DNA from: Parietichytrium sp. I65-24A
Taxonomy: Eukaryota > Sar > Bigyra > Thraustochytrida > Thraustochytriidae
Direction of reading: 5' to 3'
NCBI GenBank assembly: GCA_012862575.1
Contig: BLSF01000053.1
Location: 62,001-126,000, forward strand
DNA length: 64,000 nt
The position numbers were made by a program, and so were the translations under genes. Below, piece after piece: positions 10,227-20,738 of the stretch. The first letter of the stretch is position 1. Each line of letters opens with the position of its first letter. The notes under the pieces are model-generated. The model was not told the origin of the DNA. It searched no databases and saw only the letters and a program-made list of their open reading frames with translations.

Positions 10227-12903
10227 TTTCAATTGTCTGTGAGAAGGTGATACCGGCCAACCTTCGTGTGGCTGGCCTACGCGAGGCGCCACACGCTCTT
10301 TCAAGCGCTGATGCGCAAGGTACAGACACCGTCGAGACACACGCCGACAATACAACCACAGATCAACAAGCGAACCTTTAAGCACAGGGTTGTTGTCTTC
10401 CAACCCCCCACCCTCTGACCCTTGTCCGACAGCAGGGCAGCAGCGCACTGGCTCAAAAGTCTCAGCTTTTTTCCTGCTCCCTCGGAGCCAGTGCTCTTGC
10501 GAGCTTCGCGTTCTCCGTTCCAATACCGTGTTGGGCTGATTGATGACACCCGACGGATCCTATTCTTTGATCCCCGCTTCTCTCTCCACTCAAGACATCG
10601 ATGTGTTGGACTGTTGCCCCTGCTACAGTGAGTGGGTCAAGCTGTGCGCCCTTTCGAGCTCCTGCCTACCCCGCCGGCACCTACCCCATCTACTGGACTC
10701 ATTATGAGACATACCATCTTTGGTTTGATGTATGGACATGGAGGGCATTCTTCCTATAGGGACGTGTACTAGTACTACTAACACCGGCACCCAGTACTCC
10801 GATACTGATGGTAACCTAACGAGCAGGACTGAAACTTGACCTATGAAAATAGTGAATGAGTACTAGAGACTTCTTTCACTCTCGCACTGACGCAGAACAG
10901 AGAACTTGCGCCACTAGCCAATCTAAGCCCCCGCTTATCTTTGGTTGAGACAGATCCCTACGCGAGGAGTCGAAGCGCCAATCGGAAGCCATAAATTACC
11001 AGCTTGGCTTTCCTTTTCCTGACCATTAGAATAAAAACGACCTTTCGAGAAGGGTGGTGCAGTATTTGACGTTCATGAGGCTCAAATTGCTGTTTTGTAA
11101 ATTCACATCAGGTTTTTAAAACACGTTCACATTGCAAAGTCTCATTTTGAAAGAGTTCTAGGTCAGAGCTAGGCTCGTCACTATTTTGTATTATTGGCGA
11201 CATTGGAACTCTTCAACCTTCACCAACAAAACAAAACGTCATTTATTGGCGACGAAACGTGCCAAACAAATGGTGCGACCCATGGGGTCCCTGCTATCCT
11301 TGAGCAACTGTTTATTGGTACGCCACATCGTGTCATTTTTCAGAGTTTTCCTCTCTGAAGTGGAAGTGAATTCCTTCCAATCCATCTGTACACTGATGTC
11401 AATGACATCTTGCACGATAATCGTACCATTTTGCGCCAAAACCTGGTTTGGAAGTTTCTAAGAAGCACGTTAGCTTCGCCAATCGATTTTTCAGTCCTGT
11501 GGAGGTTGTTCACTTGATCAAAATTCAAAATTTAAAAATCAAATTGTGCAGACGCTTTGACTTGCCCCACATCAGTTTTGAGAGTGCGCTCTAATACCAA
11601 TAGTACTCCAGCTAGTATCGGCCCAAGAGAGGTCCGAGAATTCCGAGGCTTAGTGTGATGTGTCCTAGCTAAGGTATCGACTCCCATTTATTATTTTCTG
11701 AATCTGCTTATTGTTGACAAATTCCGAAGGCGCAGTGCAGGCGATCCCTCCCGATCCCTCCCGGTTGTTTCGGGTGGTGCCACGACTTCGCCTTTGCAGA
11801 ATTCAGAATCAATGCTCATCTGCGAGTAATGAGGGCTCAGGTACAAAGCAACGAAGTTTTGGTCACTGAGAATACTAGCAAGGTCATTCAAGACTGATTT
11901 CAGAGTCTCATTTCCGGGTTTCAAGGAAGCTTCTTCTGACACTAAGGAATATATAACGAAGATAATAAGATGAGCTCTCTTGAGTCTAACGACACGCGAC
12001 GCCCCAACGTTCGGATCGCGATGTTAGAGTAGTTTAGGCTGTTTAGGCACAGGAGGTGAGGCTGTTGAGGCTGTTTGAAAATGATATCCTTCCTTCCGAA
12101 AATCCTTGTGATTGACGGTCGGTGCAGTACACGGAGTGTACTCAGTACCTGGTATGGAAATGGAATGAAAAGAGAGCGCCCAGCCTACAGGCATGGGGGC
12201 TATCATTGATTTCTCCACGACTGACACGATTGTCGCAAAACAAGTCGTCCTGAGAGTCCTGAGAGACTTTGCTCTCGATTCTTGAAAAAGAGTTCTTGGC
12301 GAGAGCACTAACTAAAACTATCAATATTCTGCACTTAAGGATACTCACTCCTAAAGAATGCCTAACTAAGTTGATTCGAAGGGAAAAAAAAAGGAAAAAG
12401 AAGTGTCTTGTTGCATGCTTAACAAGCATAGGAGCGTAGTCCGTAAGAAAACCATAAACTCAGCAGGGCCACCAGCGATCTGTAATTGTGTAGTGGAAGC
12501 TTGCATGACCTCCTGAGAACGCAGGTAGTCTGCTACTCAGTACCGAGTGGTATCGCTAAAATACACCCTTCACTTGCAACCGTGGTATGCGTGCTGGTAG
12601 GTGCTGGTAGAGTCGTCTTGTACTAGAGGCGAAATAGGCATGGATAGGCAGTCGATTTGAGCCCCAACTCACCGCAAGACCGCAGACGCTGTGGCGCTCA
12701 GAGGCACATAGTCACATAGTCACATTGCCCGGAGGCGGCAGTACGAACGAACTGCGGCACAGCAGGAGCGAGGAGAAGAGCAGCAAGAGAGGCTTGCATC
12801 ACGTGGCTTACTGGGGTCATCGCTATTAGGGGAACCAGCCGGGGCTTGCCGACTCCTGCTTGTCTTGAGGGTGGAGGAAACGCTTTTTTGATAGTTTGCA
12901 GCC
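10227..12903. other. Intergenic, no supported gene
   Basis: A 2.7-kb stretch between divergent genes. It holds GTAC/CTAG palindromic words around 10765-10800 and 12530, a short Ty1/copia-like fossil near 11240-11440, and an unrecognised minus-strand open stretch at 11691-11942 without an ATG start. Confidence 0.55.
11239..11439 (-). mobile_element. Ty1/copia-like reverse-transcriptase region fossil
   Basis: A minus-strand stretch of about 65 codons resembles the start of the Ty1/copia reverse-transcriptase region: a WKE-type tryptophan block, then LKNDTMW, a GRTI motif and ARFVA (compare W..E...L..N.TW ... ARLVA in the family). It is a small, broken, old piece. Neither LTR was recognised nearby. 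Confidence 0.35.
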
Positions 12904-14490
12904 ATGGAGGACGTCGGAACCTCTGACGAAGGCACTCCAAGGAAGCGACAGAGGACGTTGCTAGATTCCGCGCCGTCTTCCGACACGGCTCCCATTCAAA
13001 GTCCAGCAGGCGACGCGGCTTCGAATGACCTGTTGGAAGCTACTGAGGCGAGCTCTTCCAAACCCGAAAAGGGCTCAGCGTTCGCTGAAGATGAGAAAAC
13101 GAGTGGGGTGGAGGATGGCCCTGGCGCGAACGACGCAGAGCCATCAAGCTCTAGTCCTTCCGAGGCGAAATCAGGTGTTGACAAAGCTCAGGCGCCCTTC
13201 CCGCCCCCCTTCCCTCCAGGAGGTATGCCACTTCCTTCTGGCATGCCAGGTGTTCCAATCCCATTCGGTTTCTTCATGCCCCCTCAAATGGAAGATTCTG
13301 AAAAGAAGAGTGGTGAGGCTGATTCCGGTGCCAAAGACGATCCAAGCGCAGGTATGCAACAATTGACTCAGCAGCAAATCCAACAGATGCAACAGTACCA
13401 AGCTACATTTTTCCCCTATTTGCAGGCTGCTCAAGCACAAGCACAGGCGCAGTCAAAAGATGGCAAAGCCGCCGTGCCCAGCCCGTTCAATATGCCAGGT
13501 AATATGGGTATGTTTCCTTTCCCAGGTTTTGGCTACATGTTTTATCCCAACCCGAATATGTTGCCAGGGGCACAGAGCCCCGTAAAGGCTGGCGATGCAA
13601 AGGACGTAGATAAGGTGCCGGGTTCAAGTCCAGATGCGAGTGAGGATGGACCCTCAAAGGAAGTAGCCGAAAAAGTCAGTGGCGATACAGAAAAAGCAGG
13701 TAGTGCGCCTGCAGACCAATCAGGAGCCTCTTCATCAAATCCGCCTTTTCCGCCGGGGTATCCACTGACAATGTTTTACGCTCCACCGTCAACCGCTCCT
13801 GCGGGCGCCGTCGCCCCTCCTGGGGCAGAGACATACCGCAGAGCGCTGCACAAGGGTGCGACCTCTTTGCAAGTTTTTGAAAGCTTTGTTTTGCAGAGGA
13901 CAGATGCTTTTGGGAACCGATACGTAGACACAAGTGGGATTCTCTCTCGCGAATGTTACGAGGCTTGGGTGGAGTCGCGAAAGAAGGAGCTCACTTCTCC
14001 AGAAGAGGCTTTTCGCAAAGCGCTTGTTAGTTATATTACGGTGGCAGACAAAGCTTCGCGGCCATTTTCCCCAGAAGTCGAAGCGAGCTTGTTGAAGCAG
14101 CTGCGCAAACGCGAGATTTGGCCTTGTTTTCGTGGTCGGCATTATGCAACCGGGGACAAAAAGCTCGTTCTTATTGGATCAAACGGAATTCGCTGCCGGG
14201 TAAGTCACTTTTGAACAGCCAGCGCTCACGAACCAATTTGAACTGGAATAGAATCTAACCTGGAATGTTTAACTAAATGACCACAAACTTTGCAGGGTTA
14301 CCACGAGCAGAGGCAAAATGAAGAAAAGGCAGGCGGCGACTCACTGCAACCTCGTGGCCACAATCGTAGAAAGTCAAAGAAGAATGAGGAGACCGTAGTG
14401 AAGGACGACGTTAAGTCTGACAAAGGACCAAAAGAAGCTGAAGACGAGCTGGAATCAGACCAAGCCGAACTCAGATCGGGGGCTATTTAA
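12904..14490 (+). CDS. Uncharacterised nuclear-looking protein, paralogue A (two exons)
   Basis: Exons 12904-14199 and 14296-14490 give 496 residues. The 96-bp intron has GTAAGT and TTTGCAG ends. Splicing restores the match to the paralogue at 16711-18468 (NGIRCR|GYHEQRQ here, NGIRAKGYHEGRQ there), while read-through stops within a few codons. Residues about 318-440 form the shared domain: TSLQVFESFV, VDTSGILSRECYEAWVESR, PEEAFRKALVSYITVAD, SRPFSPEVE, LRKREIW, LIGSNGIR. Before it are a PRKRQR cluster (about 13-18), acidic Ser/Glu/Asp-rich segments, Pro/Gly/Met-rich blocks and a Gln-rich stretch (QQLTQQQIQQMQQYQ). The tail is charged with RRKSKK. The composition suggests a nuclear regulator, but that is inference. 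I do not recognise the domain. Confidence 0.85.
14200..14295 (+). other. Spliceosomal intron in paralogue A
   Basis: GTAAGT donor and TTTGCAG acceptor, 96 bp, phase 0. It interrupts the most conserved part of the shared domain, where paralogue B is continuous. Confidence 0.85.
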
Positions 14491-15202
14491 GTCTTGTTTG
14501 CAGCTGATGAAAAATTTTGGACAAAGTCAAGCACTATAGGTATTTCTGGCCTGATGATTGCGAGCATGCATTTATCTCGTGCTTTGAAGGCGCGAAGCAA
14601 CTTTGTGTTCGACGATCGCTGCTCTGTATTAGTATCAATCTAAATATCCAAACCAAATTCGGCATCGTTTCTATGGCTCAAGTTTGGTCCTGGTCTCCAA
14701 AACTCCGTCCTTGCACAGATTATTTTTGTGAATGCGGCGTTGTCATTCCCCGGCGGCGTAGTAGCTCTCGAAATTTCCAATTCCACTTTTTTTTTCTCTC
14801 AATCAAGTTGAAAAAAGGTACTGTACCAACAGGGTGAGTACGAGAAAATAAACAATTTTTATCTTTAGAACATGACAGGATTTTTTTCGCCGTGTGAAAG
14901 AGTTGATGAGAGAGCAACAGAGGGCTGAATCTATGTGTCCCTGCCATCCCTGGCCCCCGAAACCCCCGAACCAGGATTAGTCCGCCACCTGTAGTACTAG
15001 TACCGTGACGGTAGATACTGCACTCCCCTGTTACGCGAGTACTTTGCACTGACTGATACATACTGATACACGCGTACAGAGTACCACGCTCGCGAGAAGA
15101 GGAAGAAGAAGAAGACGGAGGAGGAGGAGGTGGAGAAAAAGAAGTTGGGTGCTTTGGCGCAGCGCGAGTGGTTGCGAATTCGCTTACGAGTGTACGAGAA
15201 AA
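14491..15202. other. Intergenic, 3' end of paralogue A and MPDU1 promoter
   Basis: This stretch contains a GTACTAGTACC-type word at about 14993 and a polypurine leader (GAAGAGGAAGAAGAAG-rich) at about 15092-15147, just before the MPDU1 start. No gene is seen. Confidence 0.6.
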
Positions 15203-15952
15203 ATGGATCAGGTAAAGCTCGCAATCAACACCACGAGACCGCTTGTGAGCCCGCTGTTCATCTCTGACTACTGCTTTGACGAGCTGCTCCAGGACTTCAA
15301 CCTCGCTCACGCCGAGTGCATCAAGCAGACTTTGAGCAAAGTTGCTGGCTACGGTATCATTTTGTTCGCCAGCGTCCTTAAGCTCCCACTCATTTTAAAT
15401 ATCCTTCAGAAACAAAGCGCCGATGGACTGTCAACCATTTCCGTGTACCTTGAAACGACAATGTACGCCGCAGTGTTGGTGTACCACTATTTCATTGGAA
15501 GCCCGTTCAGCACGTACGGAGAGAAGTATGTCTTGCTCGCACAAAACATTGTCATATCAATGATGATCTGGAAATATGCGAACAAGTCCGTGGTGTTTTG
15601 CTTGCTCTCCGCTGTCGCCTTGGCGGGCGCAATTCAGGCGATGTTGGCGCTGCCGCAAGAGTTTCGCCAGTACCTAATCTTGTACAGTTCCGTGATTGCG
15701 ATTGCGTCTCGCCTACCACAGATTCTGATCAACTTTCGAAATGGGCACACCGGCGTACTCTCCCTTGTAACGCTGGTGACTGCGGTAGTTGGCGGAGTTG
15801 TGCGGCTGCTTACTGTTTTACAGGAGGTCAAAGATTCTGTGGCAGTGATGGGAGAGGTTCTGCCGCTTGTGCTGAACGGGGTGATTCTTGTGCAGGTGTT
15901 ACTTTACTTAAATGCCACCAAAAAGCATTTCGCCAAAGCTAAAAAGGAGTAG
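15203..15952 (+). CDS. MPDU1: MPDU1-like PQ-loop protein (dolichol-phosphate mannose utilisation)
   Basis: A 249-residue multi-pass membrane protein matching mannose-P-dolichol utilisation defect 1 (Lec35), the ER protein needed for use of Dol-P-Man and Dol-P-Glc in N-glycan, GPI and related pathways. It has the family length and about seven hydrophobic helices. The first PQ-loop motif is degenerate (SVLKLPLILNILQKQSADGLS) at the PQ itself, with Leu-Pro-Leu-Ile in place of Pro-Gln. The second is canonical (RLPQILINFRNGHTG). LETTMYAAVLVYHY between them also fits. The ATG at MDQVK is chosen because the frame before it has no ATG and lies in the purine-rich leader. It sits between two paralogous genes and ends tail to tail with the second. 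Confidence 0.92.
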   Translation: MDQVKLAINTTRPLVSPLFISDYCFDELLQDFNLAHAECIKQTLSKVAGYGIILFASVLKLPLILNILQKQSADGLSTISVYLETTMYAAVLVYHYFIGSPFSTYGEKYVLLAQNIVISMMIWKYANKSVVFCLLSAVALAGAIQAMLALPQEFRQYLILYSSVIAIASRLPQILINFRNGHTGVLSLVTLVTAVVGGVVRLLTVLQEVKDSVAVMGEVLPLVLNGVILVQVLLYLNATKKHFAKAKKE

Positions 15953-16710
15953 GCTCACTTCCATCGTATGCGACAGCAGCGTCTCGGAGGCCATGTTCCA
16001 AATGTAGTCTGAGAATATATCCAAAAAAGATTTACTCACAGTGATGCGTTAACAGTTTATCGGCATGCTCATTTCTTTGCTTTTCTCTTTAGAATAAAAT
16101 GAAAAAAGAAACATCCACGCGGGGATGGCACAAAGGATCTAAAGAGCGATTATTATAAATGAAAAGAATTATCCATCTCGTGCCGACCAAAGACCCCCAC
16201 CCACCAGGTGGTTCACCAATACACTGCTTTTGGAGATAGGAAGAGAACCATGACAGGTGCGCGGTAGCAAGCTGATGGCGAAATTTGACTGCCGAATCAC
16301 AATTCGATTGGGTAGTAAGAGCTATTTCACAAGGTTCGAACGAGTCGCACGCTCCGCCTTGCCACAGGAAAAATTGATGCTGGGTTAGCAACCGTACAAC
16401 TCGTCATAACTCGTCTATACTTTTTTCAGCGAACACTGTGTTGTTATTAGAATTTAAAATTTCGTTCCTTTAAATTGCCAATGCGCAGAACTCAGAGACA
16501 AGAATGCAGGGGAGGGGAGATGATTGAGAAAAAAAACACAAACACCGGATACAAGATTTCTTAAACGACATGGAGCAAGACGGACAGGCCATGCACCAAT
16601 AAAAGTCTCCCTTGCCAACAAGAGTTATCAAGGTACAAAGATACACAATCCTCGAGAAAACAAGCTAACATAAGAGCGTCATGAGTGCAACGGATGTCAA
16701 AGACGATAGG
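15953..16710. other. Convergent intergenic between MPDU1 and paralogue B
   Basis: A 758-bp stretch with the two 3' ends and an AATAAAA-type polyadenylation-like word at about 16092. No gene is seen. Confidence 0.6.
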
Positions 16711-18468
16711 TCAATTTTGGGTGTCCCCAGAATTGTTCTTTCGCTTTCGCTTGTTTGCTCTTCGATTCGAGGGCTGTGTCGGAACACTACCGTGAGGAAG
16801 GTTCATATTCGGGTCGATGCCAGGTGCAAACATGTATTGCCCTTGATAGTACTGCATACCAAGGTTGCCAGGTTGTTGGTACAGCGGCGCAGGTGGTTGT
16901 CGCTGTAGCGGGACAGGAAATCCAAATTGCGGAGGATGCCCTGGCATAGGGTGGTTTGAAATGGGCTGCGCAATAAACGGAGAGGGGGAGAACCATTGCG
17001 ACGCAGGCAAGATCTGTACAGTACTTTCTATTTGATTTCCCCCTCGTTTTCCTTTTCGTTTTGCGATACCCTGGAGGCCAACTGGCCCAACCAGCATAGT
17101 GTTTTGCTCTGCGCGCATTTGAGCCTCCTGCCGGCCTTCGTGGTAGCCCTTAGCTCGGATCCCATTCGAGCCAATCAAAATTTTGCGATCAGTCCCTTCG
17201 TGGCAGCGGCCTTCAAAGCACTCCCACACTTCTCTCTTACGTAACAGGACAAGCAAACTCTTTTCGACTTCCGGAGTGAAGGGACGGGAAGCGCCGTCCG
17301 CAACGGTGATATAGCTGATCAGCGCCTTGCGGAATGCCTCCTCGGGGTTGCGGGGTTTTACCTTGCGGGAAGCAACCCACTCTTCATAGCACGCTCGAGA
17401 CAGCACTTGGGAAGTGTCCACGACGCTCTCGCCGTATCTATTCGTTGTCTCTTTTACATAGCTCTCGAACACCTGAAGAGAAGTAGGACCGCGCGGTCCT
17501 TTGTTTTCGGAGCCATCTCCACTTGTCGAGCGATCCAGCTCGGTCGAGTCTTCTTGACTCTGTGATCGACCAGGGCGCAATTTGCCCGGCTCTGAAGAGT
17601 GAGGGTCGCTGTGGCTAGAGTCTTTTCGATTGCCCGGTTTCGGCTTGTTCTCCCCGGGAGCGTGTGGAGCCGGGCTTTCGTAGACATCTTGAAAGGGCGC
17701 CGTTCCGAGATTCACGTTGTTTGAGAATTGTGGTGGTCTTCCCGAGTTCGTTGTGTGCTGGGCTTCGGGATCAAACTGTCTTGGGTTGAAGTTCTGGCGT
17801 TCGCGAGAGTTTGGATGTAGCGAGAGTTCGTGGGGACTTTGAGCGATGTGCGGGTGACTAGCATGGACGAGTTCGCCTGATGACGAGACACTGCCAGCAG
17901 GATGAGAGCCAAGGTAAGACTCTGCAAAAAAGCGATTTGCCTCACCAGGCAACTCCAACGATCGACTGTTGTCAAAATAAATGCCGCTACCTGAGCGGCC
18001 GTCCTGTTCAGAACTATCTACGCTACCTACCCTTCCAGACGAAGAACCTGACGATGCAGCGCCACCGGTAAAGCCATAAAATTGACTTGAATTGTTTGGC
18101 ATCGTGGAGCCACTTGAGCCAACCGAGTTTCTCCCCTGATTACCCGACGTAAGGGGTACAGCAAAGTTGTGCGATTCACTAGCAATCACTTCGCCCTCGC
18201 TTGACCTAGGCTGTGCACCGGGCTCTCCCGTCGAACGCTCGAGCTCTGGTTTGCCAGCTCGCCTCCTAGCAACTGTCCCTTGTCTACTGCTGGCGCCCCT
18301 GCCACCGCTCGCTCCCGAGCGGTTGGTCTCCGAGGAGCTGTTTGAATGCCCCCCCTCTACTACATCTAGCCAGTCGAACAACAGACGGTCGTCCTCTTTC
18401 TCTACCTCGTTTACCCTCATGTTTAAATATGAAGGGTTCTCAGACGCATTTCCTTCGCCCTCGTGCAT
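16711..18468 (-). CDS. Uncharacterised nuclear-looking protein, paralogue B
   Basis: A single-exon, 585-residue protein starting at MHEGEGNASEN, the first ATG in the frame. Residues about 330-455 carry the same unrecognised domain as the gene at 12904-14490: TSLQVFESYV, VDTSQVLSRACYEEWVASR, PEEAFRKALISYITVAD, SRPFTPEVE, LRKREVWECFEGR, ILIGSNGIRAKGYHEGRQ. The two are clearly paralogues. The N-terminal half is Ser/Gly/Asn-rich and disordered. The C-terminal part is Pro/Gln/Gly-rich (FGFPVPLQRQPPAP) and ends in a basic NRRANKRKRK cluster that would serve as a nuclear signal. The domain boundaries are sharp while the flanks have no similarity. A DNA- or RNA-associated role is a guess; no catalytic motif is visible. 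Confidence 0.85.
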   Translation of the reverse strand: MHEGEGNASENPSYLNMRVNEVEKEDDRLLFDWLDVVEGGHSNSSSETNRSGASGGRGASSRQGTVARRRAGKPELERSTGEPGAQPRSSEGEVIASESHNFAVPLTSGNQGRNSVGSSGSTMPNNSSQFYGFTGGAASSGSSSGRVGSVDSSEQDGRSGSGIYFDNSRSLELPGEANRFFAESYLGSHPAGSVSSSGELVHASHPHIAQSPHELSLHPNSRERQNFNPRQFDPEAQHTTNSGRPPQFSNNVNLGTAPFQDVYESPAPHAPGENKPKPGNRKDSSHSDPHSSEPGKLRPGRSQSQEDSTELDRSTSGDGSENKGPRGPTSLQVFESYVKETTNRYGESVVDTSQVLSRACYEEWVASRKVKPRNPEEAFRKALISYITVADGASRPFTPEVEKSLLVLLRKREVWECFEGRCHEGTDRKILIGSNGIRAKGYHEGRQEAQMRAEQNTMLVGPVGLQGIAKRKGKRGGNQIESTVQILPASQWFSPSPFIAQPISNHPMPGHPPQFGFPVPLQRQPPAPLYQQPGNLGMQYYQGQYMFAPGIDPNMNLPHGSVPTQPSNRRANKRKRKNNSGDTQN

Positions 18469-20709
18469 CTGTGTGGGGCTGGTTTGATAAGACAATCCAG
18501 ACCCCTCCGCAATTCTTCTTTTGCTTTGCTCTTGACAGAGAATGCAATTTCTAAGACTTCGCTTTCCTCCTTCAACACGAAACGCACAGAGCGAGTCTGT
18601 GTACCCACAGATCTGAGCACACAGTCAAATACAGATATTCTGTTGATCCAAACTTTATAAACGGCCACAACACAAAAGTCAGAACAAAAAAAAACAATGA
18701 CGAAAACTCCCAAAACTTCCACAGCCAACCCTGCCCACCCTGAGCCTGGTGACAAACTAAAGCACGATAGTGCAGCAGCAAGAGCCCGTGACGTCGCACG
18801 ATAAAATGCCCCACGAATGCACACCTCGAGGTTTATTGAAAAAAAAAGACAAAGAAACGAAAGACAAGCGGCCCTTCGATCAGAGTCGGTCGAGTCAAAA
18901 TGCAAACCCCAGCAGATTGATCGAGGGACTCCACAAGGTACACTCTTCCCTGCTCTAATACTACTACCGCCAAAGCGAATAGCACGGAATAAGAGGCCTT
19001 AGAGCGACCGAGATGAGTAGGCGACCCCAAAGGCGCCTCTAAACAAAACTGCTCGCCTGGAGCGCATAAAACGCTCTCTCGTCTCTTCTTGTGAAAGCAG
19101 ATCCGACCTCGGTGTGAGAGGCGAAAGGAGAGCCCCAACAGCTGCGCGGCGCAGTCTCTCACGAATCGTGCGTGAAGACTGGCAAACGAACACTCGTGGC
19201 GCAGGAAGAGAGCGAGAGAGCCGGAGGAAAGAGCGCGAGAAAATGACGCTCAGAGAGAGAGAGAGAGACAAGGATGGACTGGGGTGATCCAAACTTCACA
19301 GTGCACTGCAGGCGAGGAACACCGATGCTGACAATCACAGTCTTCAATGGCGTCCTTGTGCCACGCGAGAGCACTGATGAACGCGATGGCGCCCCCGCGT
19401 AAGGCAAGGTGAGCTCAGAGGTTGGTGCTACTTGCCGAAGAGCTGGACGGCTCTCCGGAGCGCGCGGAGACCTGTGCTGGGCTGGTTAGGGATGGGGTAG
19501 TTGTCGGCCCAGCTTTGCACAGTTTTGCAGCCAGAGGTGGCTGAATGGTGGCGAACTCGGAAAGAAAAACGAGTTCGTCGAATGCACCGTCCGACGCTAT
19601 TTTTGCCGTTTTCTTAATTGCGCAGCGCCAGCTTGTAAAACCTCCAGCGTATTCGCGGTTGCTCAAGAAAGATATCACTCTCGCTCAATCAAGTATACTT
19701 TGACTGACACAAGAAATCAAACCAGATATTGATTGGCCCACCCTTGCTCTCTTGACCCTCTCGGCGCCAACCTTGCCCACCCGTGTTTTGTGCGCGCCAG
19801 CTATAGGCGTCTCCGAGTCAAAGCCCACCTTGTGCGTTGCCAAGAGCAGGTATATTATACACACAGCAGGCCAGCCGCCTTGTCACACCTTCCTCTCGCT
19901 CAAGCTTTCGTCTTCTTTGCTCTCCAGTGTGTATGTCGAGCGAGTGCGATTTTGGCGGTGGGCCCCAACGTCACAGGGCTCGCTTTTTGGCTGAGCTGTT
20001 GCTCCAGTCCAGGTTCTACCAACCAGAAGGCTCTCGAGAGTCCCCGCGCAGTGCACAATCCAGGACCCGCAAGGGCCGAAGGACAGCGCGCAAAAGTCGG
20101 AGCAAGGGCCAACAGAACGTCAGCCCACGCAGCGAGGAAAGCCGCTCCGCAGGGGAGGGAAAAATGAAGAGCCAGCGACGGAGACAATGGCAACTGGCGC
20201 ACGGAAGGGGAACGGATAGGAGCGCCTCGACGCGTAGTTGGGCGCACTCGTTGCCTGTCGGTCAGAGAAAGTGCTCGCAGCGCGCAGGGAGGTAAGCAAG
20301 TCCGACAAGCAGACAAGCAGAGCAGAGCACAGCAGAGCGCACTTGTTGCCTGAAGAGCGGGCTCTGCCTTCCTCCCTGGTGGTGTCAATGAGAATGGCAG
20401 GGCGTGGGCTGAAAGTTCACTGAGTGAGTGACTGAGTGACTGAGTGGGCCGCTACCTGTGAGGATGAGTGGGAGAGGGCGAATCGTGGAAAGCGCAGCGC
20501 CCTTGACTCAGATCGCTGCGCAGGCAAAGAGAGAGACCACGGCCCTCTTGAAGTGGGCTACGTCATAAGGCTAGGAGCGCAGTAAGCCTAGTCAAGAGTC
20601 GTGTTGATCCTGGAAAATAAGCTCTCACCCTTGACTCCGGAAAATATAGCCGCGCCTTATCGCCACATCCAAGACCGTCAGGCGTTTGATTGTAGCCTCA
20701 TGTTCGCTC

Positions 20710-20738
20710 GCTGATCAGCTGATCAGCTGATCAGCTGG
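20710..20738. repeat. Tandem palindromic GCTGATCA octamers
   Basis: Three tandem 8-bp units, each containing the palindrome TGATCA, form a longer self-complementary tract in the gene-free block. Confidence 0.8.

Noticed and set aside
11691-11942. Minus-strand open stretch of about 83 codons with protein-like composition
   Set aside because: It has no ATG start and I recognise no family. It may be an element fragment, but I cannot support that.
16250-16390. GGTTCGAAC near 16333, like a tRNA T-arm
   Set aside because: I could not fit an acceptor stem, D-arm or anticodon arm around it.
18423-18905. Minus-strand frame with hydrophobic stretches upstream of paralogue B
   Set aside because: It overlaps the start of paralogue B in another frame, has no recognisable domain and lies in promoter DNA.
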